The notes under the pieces: model-generated
What the model was told of the DNA's origin: nothing
The model's input: the letters and a program-made list of their open reading frames with translations, nothing else
The model's database searches: none
Assembly (NCBI RefSeq): GCF_011516645.4
Contig: NZ_CP088285.1
Location: forward strand, 744,001-808,000
Length of the DNA: 64,000 nt
Origin: Bradyrhizobium septentrionale
GTDB taxonomy: Bacteria > Pseudomonadota > Alphaproteobacteria > Rhizobiales > Xanthobacteraceae
Direction of reading: 5' to 3'
Translations under genes and position numbers: made by a program
Shown here: in pieces, positions 56,505 through 64,000 of the stretch
Layout of the letters: each line of letters starts with the position of its first letter
How positions within the stretch are numbered: position 1 is the first letter of the stretch

Positions 56505-57356
56505 ATGAAGCGTAAAACGGTTGGAAGACATGTGCTTTGGTTCTGGCTCATTCGATCGCTGATCTGCCACGCCGAGCTGGCCACGACGAGCAACAGTGTT
56601 CGCGCCAACGACAACGCCCTTGTCGAACGGGTCAGGTCAACATGGCGAGCGCAGGACGGCGAGACCATAGAACAAATTACCTCCAAAGTCTCGAAGGTGG
56701 CGCAGTTCGTCACTCAAACGTGGGGGGTCGCTGAAGGAGTTGACCGAACTGAATACGTGTATCTGTCGTGGACAAGGCACCACGAGCGTGCATCAGACGA
56801 AGTGTACGTTATCACCTGGAAGGTCGCATCTGACGGAGGCATTGAAGTGGCGTCGACATATGCAAAGCCCATTGAACTGGGCTGGCGCGCCTTTGCGCTC
56901 TCGCTGATCGCCGGTGAAATCGCAGATGGCGAAAGGACCGCTAATCTTCACTTTCTGCATGATCCGGCCAACTTCAACTTCGTGACGACGGCGCAAGGAA
57001 AGCTCGGCAATCTTCTGCGGCGCGGCCGCTGCAATATCATGGAACCCGTTGTAGTGGATTACGTGCCGAAGCCGAATGAGAATGCGACCGATAAGGGTGA
57101 CATGTGGCGTGTCCTGCTTTTGGTGAACTGTAACATTCCAGGGCCGCGCTATTTTACCCGCAACGGGGTCATCACCTTCGAGAAGCGGGCGCGACGAGAT
57201 TGGGAGCCGCAATCCTTCTTTGCCAAGCGCATCGCGGCATTTCCTCCGGGCTCTTGGTTCGATCGCATAGAGCCAGATGAACATGACGCATTGGAGAAGG
57301 CGCGAAAGGCCTCGGCAAATGGCCCCACAGATCATGATCCCAGCATAACTCCTTGA
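56505..57356 (+). CDS. Unrecognised protein with N-terminal hydrophobic signal
   Basis: Intact frame of 283 residues. A basic start (MKRKTVGRH) followed by VLWFWLIRSLICHAELATTS looks like a signal peptide or membrane anchor. The rest is soluble, with alternating strands and helices and no recognised domain. VYVITWKVASDGGIEVASTY and NCNIPGPRYFTRNGVITFEK are distinctive enough for a database search. It is flanked by IS elements on both sides and has a sigma-54-like promoter candidate upstream. It could be a periplasmic or symbiosis-related protein. Confidence 0.55.
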   Translation: MKRKTVGRHVLWFWLIRSLICHAELATTSNSVRANDNALVERVRSTWRAQDGETIEQITSKVSKVAQFVTQTWGVAEGVDRTEYVYLSWTRHHERASDEVYVITWKVASDGGIEVASTYAKPIELGWRAFALSLIAGEIADGERTANLHFLHDPANFNFVTTAQGKLGNLLRRGRCNIMEPVVVDYVPKPNENATDKGDMWRVLLLVNCNIPGPRYFTRNGVITFEKRARRDWEPQSFFAKRIAAFPPGSWFDRIEPDEHDALEKARKASANGPTDHDPSITP

Positions 57357-57391
57357 GACTGAGCGTCACGGAGCAGCCATGCGGTCTGCAC

Positions 57392-58060
57392 TTAGCGCAT
57401 TCTGTTACTCACGCGGACGTAGATGGCCTCCTGCCGGTAGAGCGGTTGGCCATCGGCATATTTGGCGACGGCGATCTGGGCTAAAAGCGCTTCCGTCGGA
57501 ATGCCTCCTTCAATAATATGGACCGGGGCCGGGCCTGGATCACGCCGTCCTCCTTCTTGACGGCGCGTAACGATCACACGGAACTTCACCGGCACCACAT
57601 CCAGACGCTCTGACACGTCCTCGCCGATCACCACCTTCTGCTTGACGGCATGCTCAGCCAGCTCTTCCGGCTCAATGACCGTTTCGATCCGTTCCAGATG
57701 GGGCGCAAAGCCCTGGCGCCGACGCGGTACGCTTGCCATCCGCTTGCTCACGGCCCTCGTTGACCTGGGCCTTGATCGCAGCGATGCCGGTCTCGATTTC
57801 CTCGAAGACAAAGGTCTGCTGTTCATCGTCACCGTTCGCAGAGCCGAGCTTTTCCGGTTCGTCGGCCGAACCGGGCGCGGTCGAAGGACCTTCAGGATCT
57901 GCGTCAGCCGCTCGATACGCGCATCGGCATCGGCGTTGCGCGCCCTGATCGGCGACTTCGCTCTCCAGAGCATCGGCGCGGGCCGCCTCTCGGCCATCGC
58001 AAGCACCATGGCTCTCAGCATCTTTACGTCATTCGGGAGGTTGTGATCGGGCGGCGTCAT
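57392..58060 (-). pseudogene. tnpC: IS66 TnpC N-terminal fragment (fourth IS66)
   Basis: The frame carries LPNDVKMLRAMVLAMAERR, a damaged coil, then VIGEDVSERLDVVPVKFRVI and EGGIPTEALLAQIAVAKYAD. It stops after PLYRQEAIYVRV. The expected catalytic core is missing and part of the coil reads in a shifted frame. Confidence 0.82.
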
Positions 58061-59331
58061 TGACCCGACCAGAGCACATTTTGCCCCGGTTCTCTTGCCT
58101 TTTCAGCCCACTGATTCACTTCGCCGCAGCGCTATACCCAACAGTTTCCGGCGGCTTGACCGCCACGGTCTGGACCCGCTTCCAGTCCAGAGCTATCGCT
58201 GAAAGTTGGTGACGGCGGGAATCGGGAAGGCGGCATATCGTGGGGGTGCTTGACGCCTCCACTTCTCCACCGAAGGAGCGATATGCCGTGGCCAAAGATA
58301 ACATCATCAAGTTGATTCAGCCAGGAAACGTCGACGATCAACTCACCGAAATCTTGCGCAATGGGGCGCGTGCTCTGTTGGCCCAGGCGGTCGAGGCCGA
58401 GGTCGCGGACTTTCTCGGCAAGCATGCCGATTTGAAGACTGCGGACGGCCACCAGCGCGTCGTGCGCCACGGTCACCTGCCGGAACGCGAGGTTATGACC
58501 GGTATCGGTCCGGTCGGCGTCCGCCAGCCGCGTGTACGCGATCGCGAGGCGGAGGTGACCTGCCCCGACCGCATCCGGTTCTCTCCGTCGATCCTGCCGC
58601 CCTACATGCGCCGCTCGAAATCGATCGAGACGCTGCTGCCGATCCTTTACCTGAAGGGTATCTCCACCGGCGACTTCTCCGAGGCTCTGGCGGCGCTGCT
58701 CGGCAAGGATGCTGCCGGGTTGTCGGCATCCGCCATCGGCCGTCTGAAGGACGGTTGGCTTGACGAACACACCGCGTGGCAGAGGCGCGATCTGTCGGCG
58801 AAGCGCTACGTCTACATCTGGGCCGATGGCATCCATCTCCAAGCACGCCTCGAAGACGAAAAGCAGTGCATCCTGGTGCTGATCGGCGCGACGCCGGAAG
58901 GCCGCAAGGAACTGGTCGGCTTCACCGATGGCGCCCGCGAGAGCGCGCAGGACTGGCGCGATCTGCTGCTCGACCTGAAGCGGCGCGGGCTCGGCGTGCC
59001 GCCGCGGCTCACCATCGCCGACGGCGCGCTCGGGTTCTGGAAGGCCGCCGGCGAGGTCTGGCCGAAAACGCGCGAGCAGCGCTGCTGGGTACACAAGACC
59101 GCCAACGTGATCGCCAAGTTGCCGAAGAGCCAGCAGCCTAAAGCCAAACGCGCGTTGCAGGAGATCTGGATGGCCGAAACCAAGGCCGCCGCCGAGCTGG
59201 CGTTCGACGCCTTCATCGAGAGCTACACGCCCAAATACGAGAAGGCGGCCGACTGCCTGAGCAAGGATCGGGACACGCTACTGGCGTTCTACGACTTCCC
59301 GGCCGAACACTGGAAACACCTGCGGACCACG

Positions 59332-61146
59332 GATGAGATGGACAAGCGATTTTTTCATGACCGAGATGACGATTGCAGAAATCGCGTACGTCCATTCTTT
59401 TGTTCGGCTGCGCCGCGGGCCATTCTTCCGTCCCGGCCACCGATCTCGCAGCCGCCGCGCGCAGGGGCGGTCAAGGCTGGCCGCGTTTGCGGCCACCGCA
59501 AGGCTTGGCCTTGACCGGCCCGAGCACGGCGGCATGCTGGCGTGGAACGGGACTGCATTCCTGGCTGGCCCTTGCCGTCAGGCGGGATTATCCTTGGTGG
59601 GCGCGGGCGACCTCGTGGCGAAGCGTGGCGCATCGGCTGCAAGCGTCACCGGGCTGCCCTATTTTGTCCTGCCGAGCTGAGGCGCCCGCGCGCCGGTTTT
59701 TGGCCGCCGTGGTTTCCATTGCGTCACCAAGCGCTCGTAGCTTTGCTCTGCCTGGGCGGCAATCAACATCTCGCGGTCGCGCAATGCCTTGATGTTGTAG
59801 GCATACGCTGGCCCACGCCGGCTGCCTTTCTGTTGCGGATGTCCGGCTTGAAGCTGCATCGCGCGGGTCTTGATGGCGACCAGTGCCGGGCGCGCCCACA
59901 GGTAATCCTCGCCCTTCGTCAACAAATGCCAGCAAAGCACGGTGAGCTTCCGGGCCACGGCCACCGCGGCGATCTGATGGCCGCGCCGGGCGCGGATGCG
60001 CAGGAAAAACGCATGCAGTGGACCGGGCGCCTTGGCCGCTGCCCAGGCCGCCTCGACCAGCATGGCGCGCGCGTGACTGCGGCCGATCTTGCTGATGCGG
60101 CCGTGATGGGCGGCGCCCAGTCCGGACTGCCGCACCCGCGGGTTCAGCCCGAAATAGCTCACCAGCTTCTGCGGGCTGTTGAACCGGCTGATGTCGCCGA
60201 TCGCCGCCACGATGCCGGCGGCGACCGCCAAGTTGACGCCGGTGATCGTCATCAATCTGTTGACCGCGGAATCGTCGATGGCGTCCTGCGCGATCTCGCG
60301 GTCGAGCAGGGCCAGATCTTCCGCCAGCCGGTCAAGCTCGCGGACGTGCCGATCGATCGCCGCGCGCTCATCGTCTGGCAACGGTTGAGCGGCCAACCAC
60401 GCCCGGCCGCGGCCGTTGAAAAGATCGGCATGCGGGCACTTCGGGATCAGGTGCGCGTGCAGGATCGAATGCACCTCGTTCTTGAGCCGCGTGCGATGCC
60501 GCACGAGCTGGTAGCGCCGCGCCACCAGCCGACGCTTGCGTTCGGTCTCCGCGTCAGGCGTCCAGATCTGCGGCAGGTACCCGGCCGCCTGCAGACTGGC
60601 GAGCGTGCCGGCATCGATCTTGTCGGTCTTGACGTGAGCCTGGGCGATCGCCTTCACCTGCAGCGGATTGGCGATAATCACCCGTGCCACGAACGGCGCC
60701 AGAACCCGCGACACCGCCATGCTGTTGGCGGTCGCTTCGACCACCACCTCATCACTGGCCAGCAGGGTCTTGCCAAATCCCTCCAACGCAGTCCGCGTCA
60801 TATCAATGCGGCCCGCATGTCTGAGCCTGCCGTCCTCCCAAACCACCACCTCCCCGAAAGTTCGGTGGACGTCGATGCCAATCACCCGTCGCATTCGCAC
60901 CTCCTGCCAATCAGAATACATGACGGGAGCTACGGGCGACACGACAACTACGGATTCGCGCTCTCAGCGCAACCGGGCGAGTCGCAGAGGCGGCCAGCTA
61001 CTAACTCGAGCTCGCGGCTCATCGTATGCATCGGCCTGCCCGCACCTTCGTGCTCCCGGTGCCTCTGTCCCGATGGTCGCACCATACGCTACGATCTTGA
61101 ATATCGCAGCGGAACATCGGCACCGAGAAATCTCATACCGGTTACC
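59332..61146 (-). mobile_element. IS110-family element inside IS256, copy B
   Basis: Same boundaries relative to the IS256 coding sequence as in copy A. The 1.8-kb element has non-coding flanks on both sides of its transposase gene and no inverted repeats. Confidence 0.8.
59659..60894 (-). CDS. IS110-family DEDD transposase, copy B
   Basis: Intact recombinase of 411 residues identical in sequence to copy A as far as I can compare (MRRVIGIDVHRTFGEVVVWE...APQLGRTK). AGGAGGT precedes the ATG at 60894. Confidence 0.92.
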   Translation of the reverse strand: MRRVIGIDVHRTFGEVVVWEDGRLRHAGRIDMTRTALEGFGKTLLASDEVVVEATANSMAVSRVLAPFVARVIIANPLQVKAIAQAHVKTDKIDAGTLASLQAAGYLPQIWTPDAETERKRRLVARRYQLVRHRTRLKNEVHSILHAHLIPKCPHADLFNGRGRAWLAAQPLPDDERAAIDRHVRELDRLAEDLALLDREIAQDAIDDSAVNRLMTITGVNLAVAAGIVAAIGDISRFNSPQKLVSYFGLNPRVRQSGLGAAHHGRISKIGRSHARAMLVEAAWAAAKAPGPLHAFFLRIRARRGHQIAAVAVARKLTVLCWHLLTKGEDYLWARPALVAIKTRAMQLQAGHPQQKGSRRGPAYAYNIKALRDREMLIAAQAEQSYERLVTQWKPRRPKTGARAPQLGRTK

Positions 61147-61783
61147 AATCCCATTGAAAGCACCTTCGCTACCGTGCGCCACCGCACGATCCGATCGAAG
61201 GGCTGCCTGTCCAACAGAACGGCGCTCGCGATGGTCTTCAAACTGCTTGAGGCCGCGCAGAAAAGCTGGCGTCGTCTCGATGGCCACAACCAGTTGCCAA
61301 AACTCGTTCTCGGTGTGACATTCAACGATGGGATCGAGGTCATCGCCAAACCGACTGACCGTCAGCCCATAACCGCCGCCGCCTGACCGGCCGCGCCGTC
61401 ACCAAAATTTGGCGATAGCTCTCCAGTCCATTCAATCCACCAGTGCCATCAACTGCGCAGGATTCATCTGCACCCGATGATGCCCGATCTGCGGCCAACA
61501 GAACGTCGCCTTTTCAAGACGTTTTAGAGGCACACGCCGGAGCCATCCCACCATACGATCTTGATTCTATCGGCTCTTTTGGCCCGGAATACATAAAGCG
61601 CACCGTCGAACGGATCTGAACCGGCATCCCCGCACAAGCGCAACAAGACCGTCGATACCCTTGCGGAAGTCAACTGGATGGCTGGCGAGGAACACCTTCA
61701 CACGAGAGGGGATCATGCCGAACGGACCGCCCGGATCACCCGCTGCAAGTGCGCCTCGTCAACATCGACGCCGGCGCGCACGA

Positions 61784-62092
61784 CTACCTCGCCCATCGCA
61801 ATTTCGATGCACCTGTCACAGACGCCACCACACCCTCGCAACCCGAGTGCCGCGAGCGACAATGCCGCTCGGCCCGAGCATCACGGCGCCAGGCGAACAA
61901 CTGCGACGGGTGAATGACGATCCGGCGGGCGATCGTCGAGACGCTCGCGCCAGGCTCCAGCGCCTCTGTCACAACTTGCTCCTTGAACTCGTCCGACCAG
62001 CGTCGGCGAAGCTGACGCGGCGCTCCCTCAAGACGGTCGGCGACCACTTCGATCATATGCAAGGTTCTAGTTCCAGAACTAGGCGCAGACAT
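61784..62092 (-). pseudogene. tnpA: IS66 TnpA fragment (fourth IS66)
   Basis: The helix-turn-helix part is clear (RRRWSDEFKEQVVTEALEPG, then VSTIARRIVIHPSQLFAWRR). The C-terminal IEIGGAVV-type tail expected after it is out of frame, so the product is incomplete. Confidence 0.78.
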
Positions 62093-62554
62093 AGAAGCTC
62101 ACATCGGCTTCCAAACTCAACATCCGATAGCCGATCGCTCACCCACTCCGCCAAACGGGTCTCTTTGCTTTCAATTACCCATAACTTTGACCACACGGGC
62201 TGATCCGCTGATCGGCCAGAATCTTGAATCGAACGAATCGCTTGTGATTCCTTTCTGAGCACCTAATTCGCGCGGAGGTGCTCTATGGGGCTGACGTTAA
62301 GGGATCGATCGGCAAAAGGCTGTTTGCGGTCTTTGGAACGGTGAATGTTGGATTGATTGAGAGAGTAGTGGATATGAGTCTAGGGACGCGCGACTCTCCT
62401 CTCAAGCGAGCATCGCCTCACTCTGCTGGCCATAGCCGCATGACGGAGCTCTCCCTGCTCTCTCTTTGGGACGGATGACCACTCAATGCGTGACTCTCGG
62501 GGAGAATGGAGGTCACTGACGCCCGCGCAGCACTCGCGACAAATCCAGACCTAG
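62093..62554. other. Intergenic region between IS66 remnant and IS5 element
   Basis: No recognised gene. It ends in CTAG (62551-62554) next to the IS5-type end CAGGCTGTTGAAGAACTC. Confidence 0.35.
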
Positions 62555-62570
62555 CAGGCTGTTGAAGAAC

Positions 62571-62912
62571 TCAGCCGCGTTCGCAAACGAAGGCTGAATC
62601 GTCGCCATTGTGTATGAAGTGACCGGCGAGCCTGCCCGCAGTGCCGATCATAGCCCATCCGCGACCGCAGGCGGGGTCATTCTCATCGTGCCCTTCCCAT
62701 GAGAACTCCGCGCAGGCCGAACCGTCTCGCGCGCCGTAGCGGACATCGAGGAAGCCCTTCAGCGCACCGAAGGCAATTTCACCGTCGGACTTGCCCGTGA
62801 AGGTGAGATGCGCCTGTTCGACGAGGTCGAGGAAGTCGCCGTCCCAGTTGGCCATTTCGACGATGCGCCAACGGCCAGCAAAGGCCTTGGCGAAGCCGGG
62901 CACCTTGGCCAT
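62571..62912 (-). CDS. Passenger protein of the IS5-type element
   Basis: Protein of 113 residues starting MAKVPGFAKAFAGRWRIVEM, overlapping the transposase stop by the TGATG arrangement. The sequence FLDLVEQAHLTFTGKSDGEI and GFLDVRYGARDG is a conserved hypothetical protein of alphaproteobacteria often seen next to such transposases. Its role in transposition, if any, is unknown. Confidence 0.7.
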   Translation of the reverse strand: MAKVPGFAKAFAGRWRIVEMANWDGDFLDLVEQAHLTFTGKSDGEIAFGALKGFLDVRYGARDGSACAEFSWEGHDENDPACGRGWAMIGTAGRLAGHFIHNGDDSAFVCERG

Positions 62913-63994
62913 CAGCCGGCCTCCGCGATCAGCTTTGGCAGCCGCACCAGATTGTAGGCGGCGGCAGCGAAGGTAAAGGCCCATCCGACGCGTTCATGGC
63001 CACGGAAGCGGGTCTTCTCTTGCCCGGCGACCGTCTTGATCCAGCCGAATGCCTCCTCGATCCGCTTGCGGATGCGCTGGCTGGCGGCATAGCCGCCGTG
63101 CCGGGTCGTTCGCCCGTCGATCGCAGAGCTGCGGCCGCTGGTGTTCTGCGCAACATGCGGCGTCACGTTCATCGAGCGCAGCTCGTTGACGAAGTCTTCT
63201 GCGTCGTAGGCTTTGTCGGCGCCAAGCGTGATCGCTGTCGGCCGGTCGGCACGCGGTTCGATCAGGTGCAGCGCGGCCACCCGTTCGGCATGCCCGTCGG
63301 CCCGCGTCAGGCAGGCGTCGACCAGCAGGCCGTGGCGGTTCTCCATCAGCCCATGCCCGATGAAGCACAGCTTCGTTTCCTTGTCCTTTCCCTTGCGGTA
63401 AAGCCTGGCATCCCGATCGGTGGTCGAAGCATGGGTGTCGTTCGAGCGCTTCTGGCCATGGAAGTCCGCTTCGGCATTGCGCCCGCCGCCTTGCGCCGGC
63501 GGCGCGCCAGAGCCTCTTCACGCTCTTCATCGAGGCCCAGGCCTCGATCAGCGTACCATCGACCGAGAAGTGATCGCTCGACAGCAGCTTCTTCACCTTG
63601 GGCTGCGCCAGCACCGCCGCGAGGAACTCGGCCGCGATGTCGCCTTCCAGCAACCGGTCGCGGTTTTTCGAGAACACCAAATGGTCCCAGGCTCCGTCGT
63701 CGACGCCAATTCCGACGAACCAGCGGAACAGCAGGTCGTATTCCAGCCGTTCGATCAAAAGCCGCTCCGAGCGGATCGAATAAACGCTTGCAACAGCATC
63801 GCCCGCAGCAGCTTCTCCGGCGGGATCGACGGCCGCCCAATCGGCGAATAGAGCGCGGCAAACTCGCGCTCCAGCGTCGACAGCGCCTCGTTCACGATCG
63901 TCCGGATCGCTCGCAGCGGATGGTCACGCCGCACCCGCGCCTCCAGATCGACGTAGCTGAACAGCTCGCCCGTTCGATTGTCGCCGCCGCGCAC
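62912..63994 (-). pseudogene. IS5-family transposase with two frameshifts
   Basis: The start MRGGDNRTGELFSYVDLEAR at 63994 leads to RPSIPPEKLLRAMLLQAF. After a shift near 63770 the middle (ERLEYDLLFRWFVGIGVDDG, LSSDHFSVDGTLIEAWASMK) continues. After a second shift between about 63340 and 63530 the catalytic end (NRHGLLVDACLTRADGHAER, ADKAYDAEDFVNEL, RKRIEEAFGWIKTVAGQEKT) follows to 62912. The rebuilt protein would be about 360 residues. Confidence 0.87.
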
Positions 63995-64000
63995 GCACCA

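Larger units (their letters stand above)
58288..61386 (+). pseudogene. IS256 transposase interrupted by IS110, copy B
   Basis: The start VAKDNIIKLIQPGNVDDQLT runs to HLRTT at 59331. The 3' piece (NPIESTFATVRHRTIRSKGC, LAMVFKLLEAAQKSWRRLDG) resumes at 61147 and ends at 61386. A short block (EVTCPDR against EATDPDR) distinguishes it from copy A. The C-terminal frame is undamaged here, unlike in copy A. Confidence 0.9.
58190..61421 (+). mobile_element. IS256 element with nested IS110, copy B
   Basis: 3232 bp with ends GAGCTATCGCTGAAAGTTGG and, inward, GAGCTATCGCCAAATTTTGG. An exact 9-bp duplication TCCAGTCCA lies at 58181-58189 and 61422-61430. Structure and sequence are almost the same as copy A, including the IS110 position and orientation. 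Confidence 0.93.
58116..61716 (-). pseudogene. tnpB: IS66 TnpB split by IS256::IS110
   Basis: The first part from ATG 61716 reads MIPSRVKVFLASHPVDFRKG, then (with one frameshift near 61630) DPFDGALYVFRAKRADRIKI and NPAQLMALV. After removal of the inserted element and one TCCAGTCCA copy it continues DWKRVQTVAVKPPETVGYSA to the stop at 58116. Confidence 0.8.
57392..62092 (-). mobile_element. Fourth IS66 remnant, split by IS256::IS110 copy B
   Basis: Minus-strand order is tnpA (61784-62092), tnpB (61716 down to 61431, continuing at 58189-58116), and a tnpC fragment (57392-58060). The IS256 sits in tnpB with a 9-bp duplication. The tnpC end of the element is gone, so this is an old, multiply damaged insertion. 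Confidence 0.82.
62555..64000 (-). mobile_element. IS5-family element with passenger gene, cut by window edge
   Basis: The outer end CAGGCTGTTGAAGAACTC at 62555 is typical of these IS5-group elements. It contains a short passenger gene and a frameshifted transposase. The other end lies beyond 64000. Confidence 0.82.

Overview
The window looks like accessory symbiotic DNA (symbiosis island or plasmid) of a nodulating alphaproteobacterium in the Hyphomicrobiales. Bradyrhizobium or a close relative is my best guess. The evidence is nodP and nodQ (activated-sulfate synthesis for Nod factor), fixJ, a fixL remnant, fixK and a fixN remnant, an oxygen-independent hemN, FNR/FixK-type boxes, small rhizobial proteins (PilZ, DUF6455), high GC, and a very dense load of insertion sequences. 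No rRNA, tRNA, CRISPR array or replication origin was seen.

Layout. (1) 0.3-12.4 kb: an operon for a polar amino-acid ABC transporter, a divergent serine-hydroxymethyltransferase-like (SHMT-like) gene and a serine-acetyltransferase-like gene. IS1380, IS1182 and IS66 elements have broken it, and the ancestral reading frames can be rebuilt by removing each element plus one target duplication. (2) 12.4-18.9 kb: a glyoxalase-like fragment, a membrane acyltransferase, an IS481 scrap, a truncated third IS66, a PilZ protein, and IS256 and IS630 remnants. (3) 19.1-27.9 kb: a possible small-molecule locus with a taurine-dioxygenase-like oxygenase facing a four-gene operon (class I amidotransferase, EamA exporter, ATP-grasp ligase, glutamine-synthetase-like ligase). 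The exporter is split by a second IS66. (4) 28.0-30.9 kb: nodPQ, with nodQ frameshifted. (5) 31.7-35.0 kb: an IS256 element carrying a nested IS110, followed by a broken MarR regulator and small genes. (6) 37.9-53.9 kb: two inverted copies of one IS3 element flank an oxygen-response and micro-oxic block: fixN remnant, DUF6455 gene, two anaeroboxes, fixL remnant, fixJ, a universal stress protein split by ISAs1, fixK, a hemerythrin, hemN, and a B12-riboswitch-controlled metE. (7) 54.4-64 kb: a second IS1380, an unknown secreted-type protein, a fourth IS66 remnant split by a second copy of IS256::IS110, and an IS5-family element cut by the window edge.

Functionally, nodPQ would feed sulfated Nod factor. 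The fix block would sense and respond to low oxygen. metE would make methionine when B12 is scarce. The two amino-acid loci look like uptake and modification, or biosynthesis and export, of unusual amino-acid derivatives. Many genes carry single-base frameshifts in addition to IS insertions, so either the region is decaying or the assembly has indel errors; reads would settle which. Positions of frameshifts and IS boundaries were read by eye.
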